Assembly (NCBI GenBank): GCA_965201045.1
Contig: OZ241746.1
Span: 930,001 to 994,000 of the forward strand
DNA length: 64,000 bases
Direction: 5' to 3'
Source: JAPORK01 sp026710285
Lineage (GTDB): Bacteria; Pseudomonadota; Gammaproteobacteria; Pseudomonadales; Endozoicomonadaceae
Below the pieces are notes generated by a model. It saw only the letters and a list, made by a program, of their open reading frames with translations, was not told where the DNA came from and searched no databases. Positions 1 through 8,428 of this stretch are shown in pieces. Position numbers and translations under genes: made by a program. Position 1 is the first letter of the stretch; every line of letters starts with the position of its first letter.

Positions 1-2
1 CA

Positions 3-254
3 GTAGAGGCAAATGAACGACTGGGTTTCAGTGCTGATTCACGAAACTATGAAATGTGTACCGAGATGCTGAAGTATTTTGGCATCAGACAGGTCTGCTT
101 GATGACTAATAACCCTCATAAAATCCATGCACTTAATACCGGAGGCATCAACGTGGTTAAACGTATGTCATTGATTACCAGTGGTAACCCCCATAATAAG
201 CGCTATCTGGCGACAAAAACCAATAAACTGGGTCACTTGTTAGAAACTGCCTGA
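3..254 (+). CDS. ribA: GTP cyclohydrolase II, C-terminal part (cut by window edge)
   Basis: The open frame enters from the left edge and ends at a stop at 252-254. It carries the family's VEANERLGF and DSRNYEMC motifs, LMTNNPHKIHAL, and the closing NPHNKRYLATK and KLGHLL motifs that end GTP cyclohydrolase II. The enzyme opens the imidazole ring of GTP in the first committed step of riboflavin synthesis. Only about 83 residues are in the window, so I cannot tell stand-alone RibA from the C-terminal half of a RibBA fusion. The ending resembles the stand-alone form. A stem-loop terminator lies about 45 bp downstream. Confidence 0.85.
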   Translation, partial: VEANERLGFSADSRNYEMCTEMLKYFGIRQVCLMTNNPHKIHALNTGGINVVKRMSLITSGNPHNKRYLATKTNKLGHLLETA

Positions 255-300
255 ATATATCAATACAATATCGGTTTCAGCTTCAACCCAAAAGCACCTG

Positions 301-325
301 GCACAAGGATCCGGCTTGTGCTTTT
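301..325 (+). terminator. rho-independent terminator after ribA
   Basis: A perfect 7-bp stem (GCACAAG / CTTGTGC) with a 7-base loop is followed directly by TTTT. It lies 47 bp past the ribA stop. The rest of the 255-568 gap is AT-rich. An AT hairpin (AAAAATAC tcag GTATTTTT, 519-538) lies just upstream of the next gene; no convincing gene was seen in the gap. Confidence 0.6.
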
Positions 326-568
326 GTATCAAACTTCAGTAGTTTTTTATTATTTGCTGATGTTATGCACCACATAAACCAGACCTTCTGTATTCCATCA
401 AAGGTTTGCCTGACAGTCTTCATATACAAATTCAACTTCAAAGAAAAATCGTTTATTTTAAAAAAAGGCTTCGGAAGGATTATCAAAATTAAAAATTCAT
501 GTTAGTATGGCTTTTTGTAAAAATACTCAGGTATTTTTCTAAAACAATACAACCGCAGAGGTTTAGTA

Positions 569-1153
569 ATGAAAAAATTAATCTCGATTCTTTTATTTTC
601 AGTTAGCTTGAATGCTTTTGCCTATGATGTAACAAGCAACACCACTCAAACTGGAAAAAATAATACAGTCACATTAACCCAGTCAGAACAACAGCAACAA
701 TTGCAATTAACCGGAAATAACCTCACTGTTGATGATACGTTAACTGGTATTAAAGGAAGTAACAGCAACAAAGCTAAAATTTGTGCTACACTACCCGGTG
801 TTGATACTCCTGTTTGTCATGAACAGATTTCAAAAATCACCAAATATCTGCAGGATAACGCTGATAAGTTAGACGATATTGAAATACACATCGTCTCTAC
901 AGATACAGCTGATAAACAAAAGCGTTATATTGACGAGCACAAACCTCATGAAAAACTGACATTTTTACCTGACTCAAGCCGTGAATTTGGTAAACAAACA
1001 GGTACTCTTATTGAAGAATTGGACCTCTTAGCACGGGCTATTATCGTTACAGACAAAGCGGGTGTTGTGCAACATATACAGTGTGTACCAGAATTAACCA
1101 ATCTTCCAGATTTTGAAAAAGCTGTTGATCTTGCTAAGGCAATTGAAAACTGA
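569..1153 (+). CDS. Secreted thiol peroxidase (Tpx)-like protein
   Basis: This 194-residue protein starts with a clear signal peptide (MKKLISILLFSVSLNAFA, likely cut before YD). After a Gln/Asn/Thr-rich linker comes a peroxiredoxin-like region. LPGVDTPVC matches the Tpx segment with the peroxidatic cysteine in a T-x-x-C context. LLARAIIVTDKAGVVQ and the downstream VPELTNLPDFEKA match the Tpx C-terminal strand and helix. Tpx reduces peroxides using thioredoxin; this one would act outside the cytoplasm, which is unusual because classical Tpx is cytoplasmic in many species. The region before the Tpx core looks replaced or degenerate, and the usual resolving-cysteine motif is not recognisable, so activity is uncertain. 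A possible ribosome site (AGAGG) lies upstream. A paralogue with a similar signal peptide but no catalytic cysteine is at 47097-47726. Confidence 0.65.
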   Translation: MKKLISILLFSVSLNAFAYDVTSNTTQTGKNNTVTLTQSEQQQQLQLTGNNLTVDDTLTGIKGSNSNKAKICATLPGVDTPVCHEQISKITKYLQDNADKLDDIEIHIVSTDTADKQKRYIDEHKPHEKLTFLPDSSREFGKQTGTLIEELDLLARAIIVTDKAGVVQHIQCVPELTNLPDFEKAVDLAKAIEN

Positions 1154-1174
1154 TAATAAACCCTAAGCTAGTCA

Positions 1175-1244
1175 GGCAGACACTACGTTACCTGCATTAA
1201 TTATATCAAAATCGATATACTTTATTTAATAAAGAGTGTCTGCC
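1175..1244. repeat. Inverted repeat GGCAGACACT / AGTGTCTGCC
   Basis: Perfect 10-bp arms (1175-1184 and 1235-1244) are separated by 50 AT-rich bases, just after the Tpx-like gene. The spacing is long for a terminator, so the arms may instead be the ends of a small element. Confidence 0.45.
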
Positions 1245-1282
1245 AGGAAAAAGTAGTAATACCAAATAATGCTACTACAAAC

Positions 1283-1560
1283 TAGTGACATGCTCCCATC
1301 ACTAAACCGCAAAAGCGGTTGTAGTGGGGGCTTCTTGCGACCCATGTTGAGAATCCTCCACACCTTTCGCTGTAGCACCTGGGCTGACAGGTTTTGCTAC
1401 AGGGGAACTGCTTTACACAAACGTAGTATCCCTACGCATCAGCCGAAAGCGTATACTACAAAAGGAACAATATGGTGTCAACATGAACACAAAAAAAACT
1501 AACAACGCTATCCATCCCACCCCCAAACAGCAAAGCTGTTATGCGGGAGGAGAATTCCGC
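1283..1560 (-). mobile_element. IS200/IS605-type element remnant (end hairpin, no intact gene)
   Basis: The segment begins with GACATGCTCCCATCAC and a long stem-loop (1294-1330) whose arms are CCCATCACTA..AACCGC and GCGGTT..TAGTGGGGG. On the minus strand this gives a terminal hairpin followed by a GTCAC-type end, as in the right ends of IS200/IS605 elements carrying tnpB. GC content is higher than in the surroundings. No tnpA or tnpB frame is intact, so this is probably a remnant that includes the guide-RNA-like 3' region. The identification rests on pattern similarity only. From 1561 to 1926 I see no gene. Confidence 0.4.
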
Positions 1561-1926
1561 TTAAATTGTTAAGAAATCCTCTATTGATATCTGCTGAAAT
1601 TGTTATAATATTTCAACTCCAGGCAGCATTTTATGCACCGGTTTATAAAAGCAAGCTGATAATTATCAATACATTACGCTTAAGTGTTATACAGAATACT
1701 GCTAATCCACGCACTTTTTATGCATTAATAAAACTTTTGCTGTCAGCATCAACACAGCATAATAATCGTGATATGGGACAAGCAACCCATAACAAAAAAA
1801 TCAATAACCTGAACTAAACCAAAATTTTTTATCACTTATATCAGGTATTCAAATGAATTTTGTTATTATATCATAAATAATTCCGCTATTTTGAGATAAA
1901 ATAACAGATGTAAAAAAGGGTTAAAC

Positions 1927-2985
1927 ATGTCTTTGAATAAAGATGGTAATTACTACAAAATCACAGTCTTAGGTGGTGGTAGTTTTGGTACTGCGCTGGC
2001 TGATATTAGTGCGATTAACGGACATAAAGTAAAGCAGTGGGTCCGTTCACCAAAACAAGCTGAAGAAATAAATCGTCTGCATACCAATACCCGATATTTA
2101 CCTGATTTTAAGATCAATACAGCAGTTGAAGCAATCACAGACATTGTTGAGGCAACAGATCAAGCAGATATTATTTTTGTAGCCATTCCAAGCCATTCAT
2201 TTCGTGATGTTATCAGACAATTAAAAAAAATTACTGATGATAAAATTATCGTGAGCACTACAAAAGGTATCGAAGCTTCTACATTTAATATGATGAGCCA
2301 AATCGTTGAAGAAGAAATACCTGCATGCAAAGTTGCTGTATTGAGTGGTCCTAATATTGCCCGTGAACTCATCAATAAAGCGATCACCGCTACTGTTATT
2401 GCCAGCAAACATCAGGAAGTATGTACTTTAATTCAAAAAATATTACAGTGTAAATTTTTTAGAGTTTATGCGAGCAATGATACATTTGGCGTGCAACTCG
2501 GTGGTGCACTGAAAAACATTTATGCAATTGCTGCCGGTATTGCCTCTGCAATTGGTATGGGAGAAAATACACGCAGCATGCTTATTACGCGGGCTTTGGC
2601 TGAAATGAGTCGATTTGCTGTGAGCATGGGTGCAAACCCAATGACTTTTTTAGGATTATCAGGTGTGGGCGATTTAATTGTTACCTGCACATCAACACTT
2701 AGCCGTAATTTCAGATTAGGTCAGGCTATTGGAACAGGAGTCTCTTTAGCAGAAGCAGAAAAAACCGTTGCTCAAACAGCAGAAGGTATCAATACACTAC
2801 GTCTGGTAAAAGAAAAAGCCAAAGAAAAAAATATTTACATGCCGATTGTTTCCGGACTTTATGCTGTTGTTTTTGAAAAAAAATCTGTAGAAAAAATGAT
2901 CGAGAACAGTATGCTTGCACAACAGGGCGATGATGTTGAATTTATTTTTCAGGATCAATATCAGCTGTTAACACCTCCTTCCTGA
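1927..2985 (+). CDS. gpsA: Glycerol-3-phosphate dehydrogenase [NAD(P)+]
   Basis: GpsA reduces dihydroxyacetone phosphate to sn-glycerol-3-phosphate in the cytoplasm, supplying the backbone for phospholipids. The 352-residue protein has the N-terminal dinucleotide-binding motif VLGGGSFGTALA, the family segment VLSGPNIARE, the catalytic-lysine region GVQLGGALKNIYAIAAGI, and GLSGVGDLIVTCTSTLSRN. Length is slightly above the usual 330-340, with a short N-terminal tail before the Rossmann strand. The ATG is preceded by AAAAGGGTTAA, a plausible ribosome site. A repeat element is inserted 2 bp after the stop codon. Confidence 0.95.
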   Translation: MSLNKDGNYYKITVLGGGSFGTALADISAINGHKVKQWVRSPKQAEEINRLHTNTRYLPDFKINTAVEAITDIVEATDQADIIFVAIPSHSFRDVIRQLKKITDDKIIVSTTKGIEASTFNMMSQIVEEEIPACKVAVLSGPNIARELINKAITATVIASKHQEVCTLIQKILQCKFFRVYASNDTFGVQLGGALKNIYAIAAGIASAIGMGENTRSMLITRALAEMSRFAVSMGANPMTFLGLSGVGDLIVTCTSTLSRNFRLGQAIGTGVSLAEAEKTVAQTAEGINTLRLVKEKAKEKNIYMPIVSGLYAVVFEKKSVEKMIENSMLAQQGDDVEFIFQDQYQLLTPPS

Positions 2986-2987
2986 AC

Positions 2988-3086
2988 CTGTCTCTTAGTC
3001 ACATTTTTTAGGTTACGATTTTTATTCACAGGTTTATCTTCTGCTGAATATACCAGTCTCTACTGAACGCACCATGAACTGTATCG
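2988..3086 (+). repeat. Truncated copy of the Tn5-end-like repeat family
   Basis: Starts with CTGTCTCTTAGTCACATTTT and continues with the family's conserved ATTTTTATTCACAGGTTTAT and CTGCTGAATATACCA segments. The central hairpin and right terminus are missing; the copy fades near 3086, where an unrelated strong palindrome begins. Other copies lie at 9583-9845, 13958-14070, 46694-46900, 49953-50022 and 56172-56438. Confidence 0.7.
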
Positions 3087-3122
3087 GGTAGAAGGAACTG
3101 CCAATTGGCAATTCCTTCTACC
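3087..3122. terminator. Strong palindrome between convergent gpsA and uvrA units
   Basis: An 11-bp perfect outer stem (GGTAGAAGGAA / TTCCTTCTACC) encloses a TGCCAATTGGCA palindrome, giving a nearly perfect 36-bp inverted repeat followed by ATTAAAAAAT. It lies between a plus-strand and a minus-strand unit and probably ends transcription from both sides. Confidence 0.6.
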
Positions 3123-3242
3123 TGATTAAAAAATAATTATCAAGAAAATATAATTTCCCTGTTACCGAATTCTGGCAATTTCTTCCGGAATGATGCAGCT
3201 TTTCAGCGTTATATATTTGTTAAATAAAGGTTTTTACTAAAC

Positions 3243-3264
3243 TAAAAACTCCGAGCTGGAGTTT
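3243..3264 (-). terminator. Terminator after the small membrane protein
   Basis: Read on the minus strand: stem AAACTCC / GGAGTTT with a 5-base loop, ending in a run of five T. It starts 3 bases past the stop of the 45-residue ORF and so would end the uvrA unit. Confidence 0.55.
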
Positions 3265-3266
3265 AA

Positions 3267-3404
3267 TCAAATAAAAAAGACCCACCAGGCTACAAGTAAA
3301 AAAACAAGAACAATCACCGGAATACCCGCAATAAGTGCATACTTTAAATTTTGTTTTTTACGGATATTATCTTTTTTGTGTTGATGTGAATAATTCATAC
3401 TCAT
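3267..3404 (-). CDS. Small single-pass membrane protein (45 aa)
   Basis: An unlisted short frame 33 bp downstream of the uvrA stop, same strand. It encodes 45 residues: a hydrophilic, Lys/His-rich head (MSMNYSHQHKKDNIRKKQNL) followed by a C-terminal hydrophobic stretch beginning ALIAGIPVIVLV and ending AWWVFFI, as in a tail-anchored membrane peptide. The ATG at 3404 is preceded on the minus strand by AGAAGG at good spacing, and a terminator follows the stop at once. The pairing of start signal, membrane segment and terminator makes it a likely real gene. Function unknown; it may simply be co-transcribed with uvrA. Confidence 0.55.
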   Translation of the reverse strand: MSMNYSHQHKKDNIRKKQNLKYALIAGIPVIVLVFLLVAWWVFFI

Positions 3405-3437
3405 TGTAAAAACCTTCTGTAATAGTTAAATGCAGAA

Positions 3438-6284
3438 TCAAGACATTGATTTTTTAGATTGTTGCAGTATTTGTTTCAGAAACCGACCAGTATAAGATGC
3501 AGCTACTTTCGTAATATCTTCCGGCGTACCTTCAGCAATAATTTTTCCTCCATTATCACCACCTTCTGGACCAAGGTCAATAATCCAGTCAGCCCTTTTG
3601 ATAACATCCATATTATGTTCAATGATAACAATGGTATTACCTTGTTTACATAAATACTCTAAAACCTCGATCAACTGTTTAATATCTTCAAAATGAAGCC
3701 CGGTCGTCGGTTCATCCAATACGTAAAGCGTCTTCCCTGTGTCCCGTTTAGAAAGCTCTTTAGCCAGTTTTATCCGTTGCGCCTCTCCTCCCGACAAAGT
3801 TGTAGCGCTTTGTCCCAGCGTTATATAAGATAATCCAACGTCAACCAATGTTTTTATTTTGCGTTTTAGTGCAGGAATAACAGAAAAGAAAGTCAGTGCA
3901 TCTTCAACAGTCATATCCAGCACTTCAGAAATATTTTTTCCTTTATAGTTTATTTCCAGCGTTTCTCGATTATACCGCTTGCCTTTACATACATCACAAT
4001 CAACGTAAACATCGGGCAGAAAATGCATCTCAATTTTTATAACACCATCCCCCTCACAAGCTTCACAGCGCCCACCTTTTACATTAAAACTAAAGCGACC
4101 TGGTTTGTAGCCTCTTGAACGAGCCTCTTGTGTTGCAGAAAACAATTCACGAATTATTGTAAAAATTCCCGTATAAGTCGCCGGATTAGAGCGTGGCGTT
4201 CTTCCAATAGGGCTCTGATCTATATCAATACATTTATCAAAATATTCTGTCCCTTCGATCTGTTGATAAGGCTCACAGGTTAACGTGGTTGCTCCGTTCA
4301 GCAGCGTAGCCATTACCGGATAGAGTGTATTATTTATAAGTGTTGATTTTCCGGAACCTGAAACACCAGTAATGCAGGTAATGATACCAGCCGGAATGTT
4401 TAAATTAACATCTTTAAGGTTATTGCCATTGCAACAGGTAAGCGTAAGTACTTTTTCTTTATTACGTTCTCTTCGACAATGGGGAATTGTAATTTGTCGT
4501 TTACCACTGAGGTATTGACCTGTTAAAGAACGTTTTGTTTTCATTACTGCAGCAGGTTTACCATATGCTACAATTTCTCCTCCATGCGTTCCTGCACCCG
4601 GACCTAAATCAACGATATAATCTGCATGACGAATAGCATCTTCATCATGTTCAACAACAATAACAGTATTGCCAATATTACGAAGATGAATTAACGTCTC
4701 AAGCAGTTTTGCGTTATCTCTTTGATGCAACCCTATGGAAGGTTCATCCAGAATATACATAACCCCAGTAAGCCCTGAACCTATCTGGCTTGCCAGACGT
4801 ATTCGTTGCGTTTCTCCGCCTGATAAAGTGTCAGCACTACGGTTCAGTGTCAGATAGTTAAGTCCTACATTGACCAAAAATTTTAGTCGTTCACAAATTT
4901 CTTCTATTATTTTTTTTGCAATGGTTTTACGTTTGCCACTAAAGCGTAATTTTTTTATACAATCCAGTGCGTTATCCACAGATAATGAAGAAATATGCGG
5001 AAGTGTAAATCCATCAATAAAAACGTGTCTGGCTTCAGTTTTCAGCCGTGATCCGTCACAAGATGTACAACTCTGTTGTGTTAACAGCTTATCCATTTCT
5101 TCACGAATATGGAGTGATTCTGTTTCATGATAACGGCGTTCCAGATTAGGAATTACACCTTCAAAAGGATGCTCCTGTACGGTTTTTTTCCCCCGCTCAT
5201 TAAAAAAGGAAAACTTAATCTCTTCTTTTCCGGAACCGTACAATAAAATATGTTGTATCTTTTTGGGAAGTTCAGTAAAAGGTACATCCAGATCAAACTT
5301 ATAATGTTTTGCAAGAGACTCAAGCATGCTGAAATAATAACTCATTCGCCGGTTCCAGCCTCTTATTGCACCTTCAGCCAGACTAAGCTCAGAACAATGC
5401 ACTACCTTTTCAGGATCAAAAATCTTTTTGACCCCCAAACCATCACAGGCAGGGCAGGCACCTGCCGGATTATTAAAAGAAAATAACCGTGGCTCTAATG
5501 TTTCCATACTGTAATTACAAATTTTACAGGCAAACTGTGAAGAAAAAAGCAGTGGCTCACGATTTTCATCGTCCATATGGCGTATAATAGCCAGTCCGTT
5601 ACTTAATGAAAGCGCCGTCTCAAAAGATTCAGCAAGGCGTTGTTTTATTTCTGCACGCACTTTAAAACGATCCACCACAACTTCAATGGTATTCTTTTTA
5701 TTTTTATCCGGAACAGGGCATGCATCAATATCCATTATTACGCCATTAATACGCACACGGACAAATCCCTTTTGTTGTAAGTTATTGAGTAACTGGATAT
5801 GCTCACCTTTTCTTTCTCTTACAACAGGTGCCAGCAACATTACTTTTTCTTCTTCAGGCAATTTCAATACCTGATCAACCATCTGGCTAATGGTTTGCGC
5901 TTCAAGAGACTGATTATGTACCGGGCATCTTGGAATGCCTGTTCGGGCAAAAAGTAACCTGAGATAATCATGAATTTCAGTGGCTGTTCCCACTGTTGAA
6001 CGTGGATTATGGCTGGTCACTTTTTGTTCAATAGATATGGCAGGAGAGAGTCCTTCTATGTGATCAACATCTGGCTTGCTCATCATAGACAGAAACTGAC
6101 GTGCATAAGAAGAGAGTGATTCTACATAGCGCCTTTGTCCTTCTGCATAAAGAGTATCAAATGCAAGAGAAGATTTTCCTGAACCGGATAATCCGGTAAT
6201 AACAATTAGTTTACCTCGTGGCAGCTCAATATCAATATTTTTTAGATTATGAGTGCGAGCTCCACGAACAATAATTTTATCCAC
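3438..6284 (-). CDS. uvrA: Excinuclease ABC subunit A
   Basis: UvrA is the damage-recognition ATPase of nucleotide excision repair and loads UvrB onto damaged DNA. The 948-residue protein is of normal length. Two ABC modules are visible: Walker A GLSGSGKSSLAFDTLY near the N-terminus and GVSGSGKSTL near residue 650, each with its signature and Walker B (LSGGETQRIRLASQ and LSGGEAQRIKLAKEL). The zinc modules show CxxC pairs: CKIC..CPACDG in the first half and CEACEGDG..CDVCKG in the second. No obvious LexA box was seen upstream in 6285-6663. That gap holds a 9-bp inverted repeat (AAGGAGAGT 6441-6449 / ACTCTCCTT 6490-6498) and otherwise AT-rich DNA. Confidence 0.97.
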   Translation of the reverse strand: MDKIIVRGARTHNLKNIDIELPRGKLIVITGLSGSGKSSLAFDTLYAEGQRRYVESLSSYARQFLSMMSKPDVDHIEGLSPAISIEQKVTSHNPRSTVGTATEIHDYLRLLFARTGIPRCPVHNQSLEAQTISQMVDQVLKLPEEEKVMLLAPVVRERKGEHIQLLNNLQQKGFVRVRINGVIMDIDACPVPDKNKKNTIEVVVDRFKVRAEIKQRLAESFETALSLSNGLAIIRHMDDENREPLLFSSQFACKICNYSMETLEPRLFSFNNPAGACPACDGLGVKKIFDPEKVVHCSELSLAEGAIRGWNRRMSYYFSMLESLAKHYKFDLDVPFTELPKKIQHILLYGSGKEEIKFSFFNERGKKTVQEHPFEGVIPNLERRYHETESLHIREEMDKLLTQQSCTSCDGSRLKTEARHVFIDGFTLPHISSLSVDNALDCIKKLRFSGKRKTIAKKIIEEICERLKFLVNVGLNYLTLNRSADTLSGGETQRIRLASQIGSGLTGVMYILDEPSIGLHQRDNAKLLETLIHLRNIGNTVIVVEHDEDAIRHADYIVDLGPGAGTHGGEIVAYGKPAAVMKTKRSLTGQYLSGKRQITIPHCRRERNKEKVLTLTCCNGNNLKDVNLNIPAGIITCITGVSGSGKSTLINNTLYPVMATLLNGATTLTCEPYQQIEGTEYFDKCIDIDQSPIGRTPRSNPATYTGIFTIIRELFSATQEARSRGYKPGRFSFNVKGGRCEACEGDGVIKIEMHFLPDVYVDCDVCKGKRYNRETLEINYKGKNISEVLDMTVEDALTFFSVIPALKRKIKTLVDVGLSYITLGQSATTLSGGEAQRIKLAKELSKRDTGKTLYVLDEPTTGLHFEDIKQLIEVLEYLCKQGNTIVIIEHNMDVIKRADWIIDLGPEGGDNGGKIIAEGTPEDITKVAASYTGRFLKQILQQSKKSMS

Positions 6285-6440
6285 AGAATAGTGTCTCTTT
6301 TTATATTGAAATGTCAGTAGAAAATTATATTCTTTTTAATGAAAAGAGTGAAATAACCATTTAGTACTACATCTTCTTTTAGTTACTTTAATTCACTATC
6401 ATGACAACCCTAAATACTTTATAAATATTAAATTTAGTAA

Positions 6441-6498
6441 AAGGAGAGTATTTTGTTAAAAGTTTGTTCTTGTTTACTTTAGTCTGACAACTCTCCTT
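6441..6498. repeat. Inverted repeat in the uvrA-thiolase gap
   Basis: Arms AAGGAGAGT and ACTCTCCTT (9 bp, perfect) are separated by 40 bases, and CTCCTTT follows. It lies in the 379-bp gap between uvrA (its upstream side) and the thiolase (its downstream side), both minus strand. It may be a leader structure or terminator of the thiolase unit. Nothing else is recognisable in this gap. Confidence 0.3.
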
Positions 6499-6663
6499 CT
6501 CCTTTAGCGTTAATAAATAGTACACTACAACCAATTTTTTATTTTAAACGAAACAATAACTGAACAAACGGACTTTATCTTCAGGTTAAAAATACGCTAC
6601 ATACAGACTTTATGCGATTATTTTATCATCAAAATGCCTTTGCTTTAATTGGTTTTTTAAATA

Positions 6664-7842
6664 TCAAATAATTTCTACCCCTATAGCGGTTGCTTCACCA
6701 CCACCAATGCATAAACAGGCAACTCCTCTTTTAGCCTGACGTTGTCTGAGTGCATAAATAAGCGTCAGTAAAATACGACAACCACTGGCTCCAATTGGAT
6801 GACCTAAGGCGCATGCGCCTCCATGGATATTAACTTTTTCATGCGGTAATCCGTGATCATGCATAGCAGCCATTGTTACAACAGCAAATGCTTCGTTAAT
6901 TTCAAATAAATCAACAGTCTCTTTATTCCAGCCAGTTTTTTTGAATAACGCAGAAATAGCGCCTACAGGAGCGGTAGTAAATTTTGCAGGATGACAAGCG
7001 TATGTACTGTGACCAGTAATTTTTGCAAGCACTGGCAAACCATGATCCTGAGCCACAGAATCCTTCATCAACAATACTGCTGCAGCACCATCTGAAATTG
7101 AACTGGAATTGGCTGCAGTAATTTTTCCATCTTTACTAAAGGCGGGTTTTAAATGAGGTATTTTGGCAGGATCTACAGCAAAAGGCTGTTCGTCAGTAGT
7201 AATGATATTTTCTTTTTTTTTATATCGTACAGTAACAGGTACAATCTCTTCTTTGAAGTAACCACTTTCACTAGCATGTTGTGCACGTTTGAGTGAAGTT
7301 ATAGCAAAATCATCCATATCCTTACGAGTAAATTCATAACTATCTGCAGTATTTTCTGCAAAAGTACCCATTAAATTTTTTGTATCAAAGTCTTCAAGAC
7401 CGTCCATGAACATATGGTCACAGATTTCTCCGTGCCCCATTCGATAACCACTACGGGCTTTTTTAAGTAAATAAGGGGCACCACTCATACTTTCAAAACC
7501 ACCTGCGAGCACAACTTTATTCGTTCCTGTCTGAATGAGATCATGTGCGAACATAACACTCTTCATTCCGGAACCACAAAGCTTATTGATAGTTACACAA
7601 CCTACTGCATCCGGAATTCCGGCACTGCGTGATGCTATGCGTGCAGGTCCCTGACCCAGACCTGCTGGTAATACACACCCCATTATCACTTCATCAATAT
7701 CAGCAGTGTTAACACCTGAACGCTCTACTGTAGCACGCATTGCTGTAGCGCCCAGTGTCACAGCAGAAGTGTGATTAAATACACCCTGAAAACATCCCAT
7801 TGGAGTGCGAGCACCTGCAACAATAACAACTTCGGTATTCAT
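6664..7842 (-). CDS. atoB: Acetyl-CoA acetyltransferase (thiolase II)
   Basis: A 392-residue biosynthetic-type thiolase, which condenses two acetyl-CoA to acetoacetyl-CoA or runs the reverse cleavage. The nucleophilic cysteine is in NKLCGSGMKSV, the catalytic histidine in GGACALGHPIGASGCRIL, and the second cysteine in CLCIGGGEATAIGVE at the C-terminus. AGARTPMGCFQG marks the N-terminus. Length and motifs fit AtoB/PhaA. There is no adjacent 3-hydroxyacyl-CoA or PHA gene, so the pathway (ketogenesis, PHB or fatty-acid degradation) cannot be set from context, and the symbol is the generic one. Confidence 0.9.
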   Translation of the reverse strand: MNTEVVIVAGARTPMGCFQGVFNHTSAVTLGATAMRATVERSGVNTADIDEVIMGCVLPAGLGQGPARIASRSAGIPDAVGCVTINKLCGSGMKSVMFAHDLIQTGTNKVVLAGGFESMSGAPYLLKKARSGYRMGHGEICDHMFMDGLEDFDTKNLMGTFAENTADSYEFTRKDMDDFAITSLKRAQHASESGYFKEEIVPVTVRYKKKENIITTDEQPFAVDPAKIPHLKPAFSKDGKITAANSSSISDGAAAVLLMKDSVAQDHGLPVLAKITGHSTYACHPAKFTTAPVGAISALFKKTGWNKETVDLFEINEAFAVVTMAAMHDHGLPHEKVNIHGGACALGHPIGASGCRILLTLIYALRQRQAKRGVACLCIGGGEATAIGVEII

Positions 7843-8428
7843 ATTTTAAACCTTATTTATATTGGTATAATAGATTTTATCAGCTAAAAAAACACAATTT
7901 TACATAAGTTTATATGGTTTATTTAAAAAACAGTTTAATCAAAATATTCAACCCCTCAATGTACAATTAGAAATTGTAAGATAGTCATAAAAACGGGTAT
8001 TATAAACAATACGAAAGCCAGTATTTAAATATATACATCTTTGCAGATGTTTACAAAAAGGTCTTTAGCTTTTTACCCTGTTTTGCTTGGGATCTGCTGA
8101 TGTTTTGTTATATTGGAAAATTAAATATTTTTTTGGTCGTGTAAAAAATTTTGTCACTTAAATAAAGTTGTCGTAAACTAGTTAACTGCTTCAGAGAATT
8201 TTATAAAATGTTAATATCAAATTATTTTATCTGACAGCAACAGGAAGAATTTATTATAAGTAATTGTATAAAAAGAAATTTATTTTTAAAAAAACAAAAA
8301 AATTATCTATCAACATATAGCTTTATTATAGTGATTAAACTTTTAAAAATTATATTTATGATAGCTCTGTTAAAAAAAGTGCACTACAGTGTTGACCGTG
8401 CACGTAACTCGATTGTTTAAGGTCGCTG
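7843..8428. other. AT-rich intergenic region between divergent genes
   Basis: 586 bp between the thiolase (minus) and the RmlD-like gene (plus). It is strongly AT-rich and should hold both promoters. I saw no convincing ORF, RNA gene or repeat in it. Confidence 0.5.

Noticed and set aside
283..486. 67-codon minus-strand ORF
   Set aside because: Overlaps the ribA terminator; composition typical of AT-rich noncoding DNA.
1269..1502. 77-codon ORF
   Set aside because: Falls on the IS605-type hairpin and its flank; the translation does not resemble a protein family, so it is better explained as element end DNA.
6285..6440. LexA box upstream of uvrA
   Set aside because: No CTGT-N8-ACAG palindrome was found in the leader.
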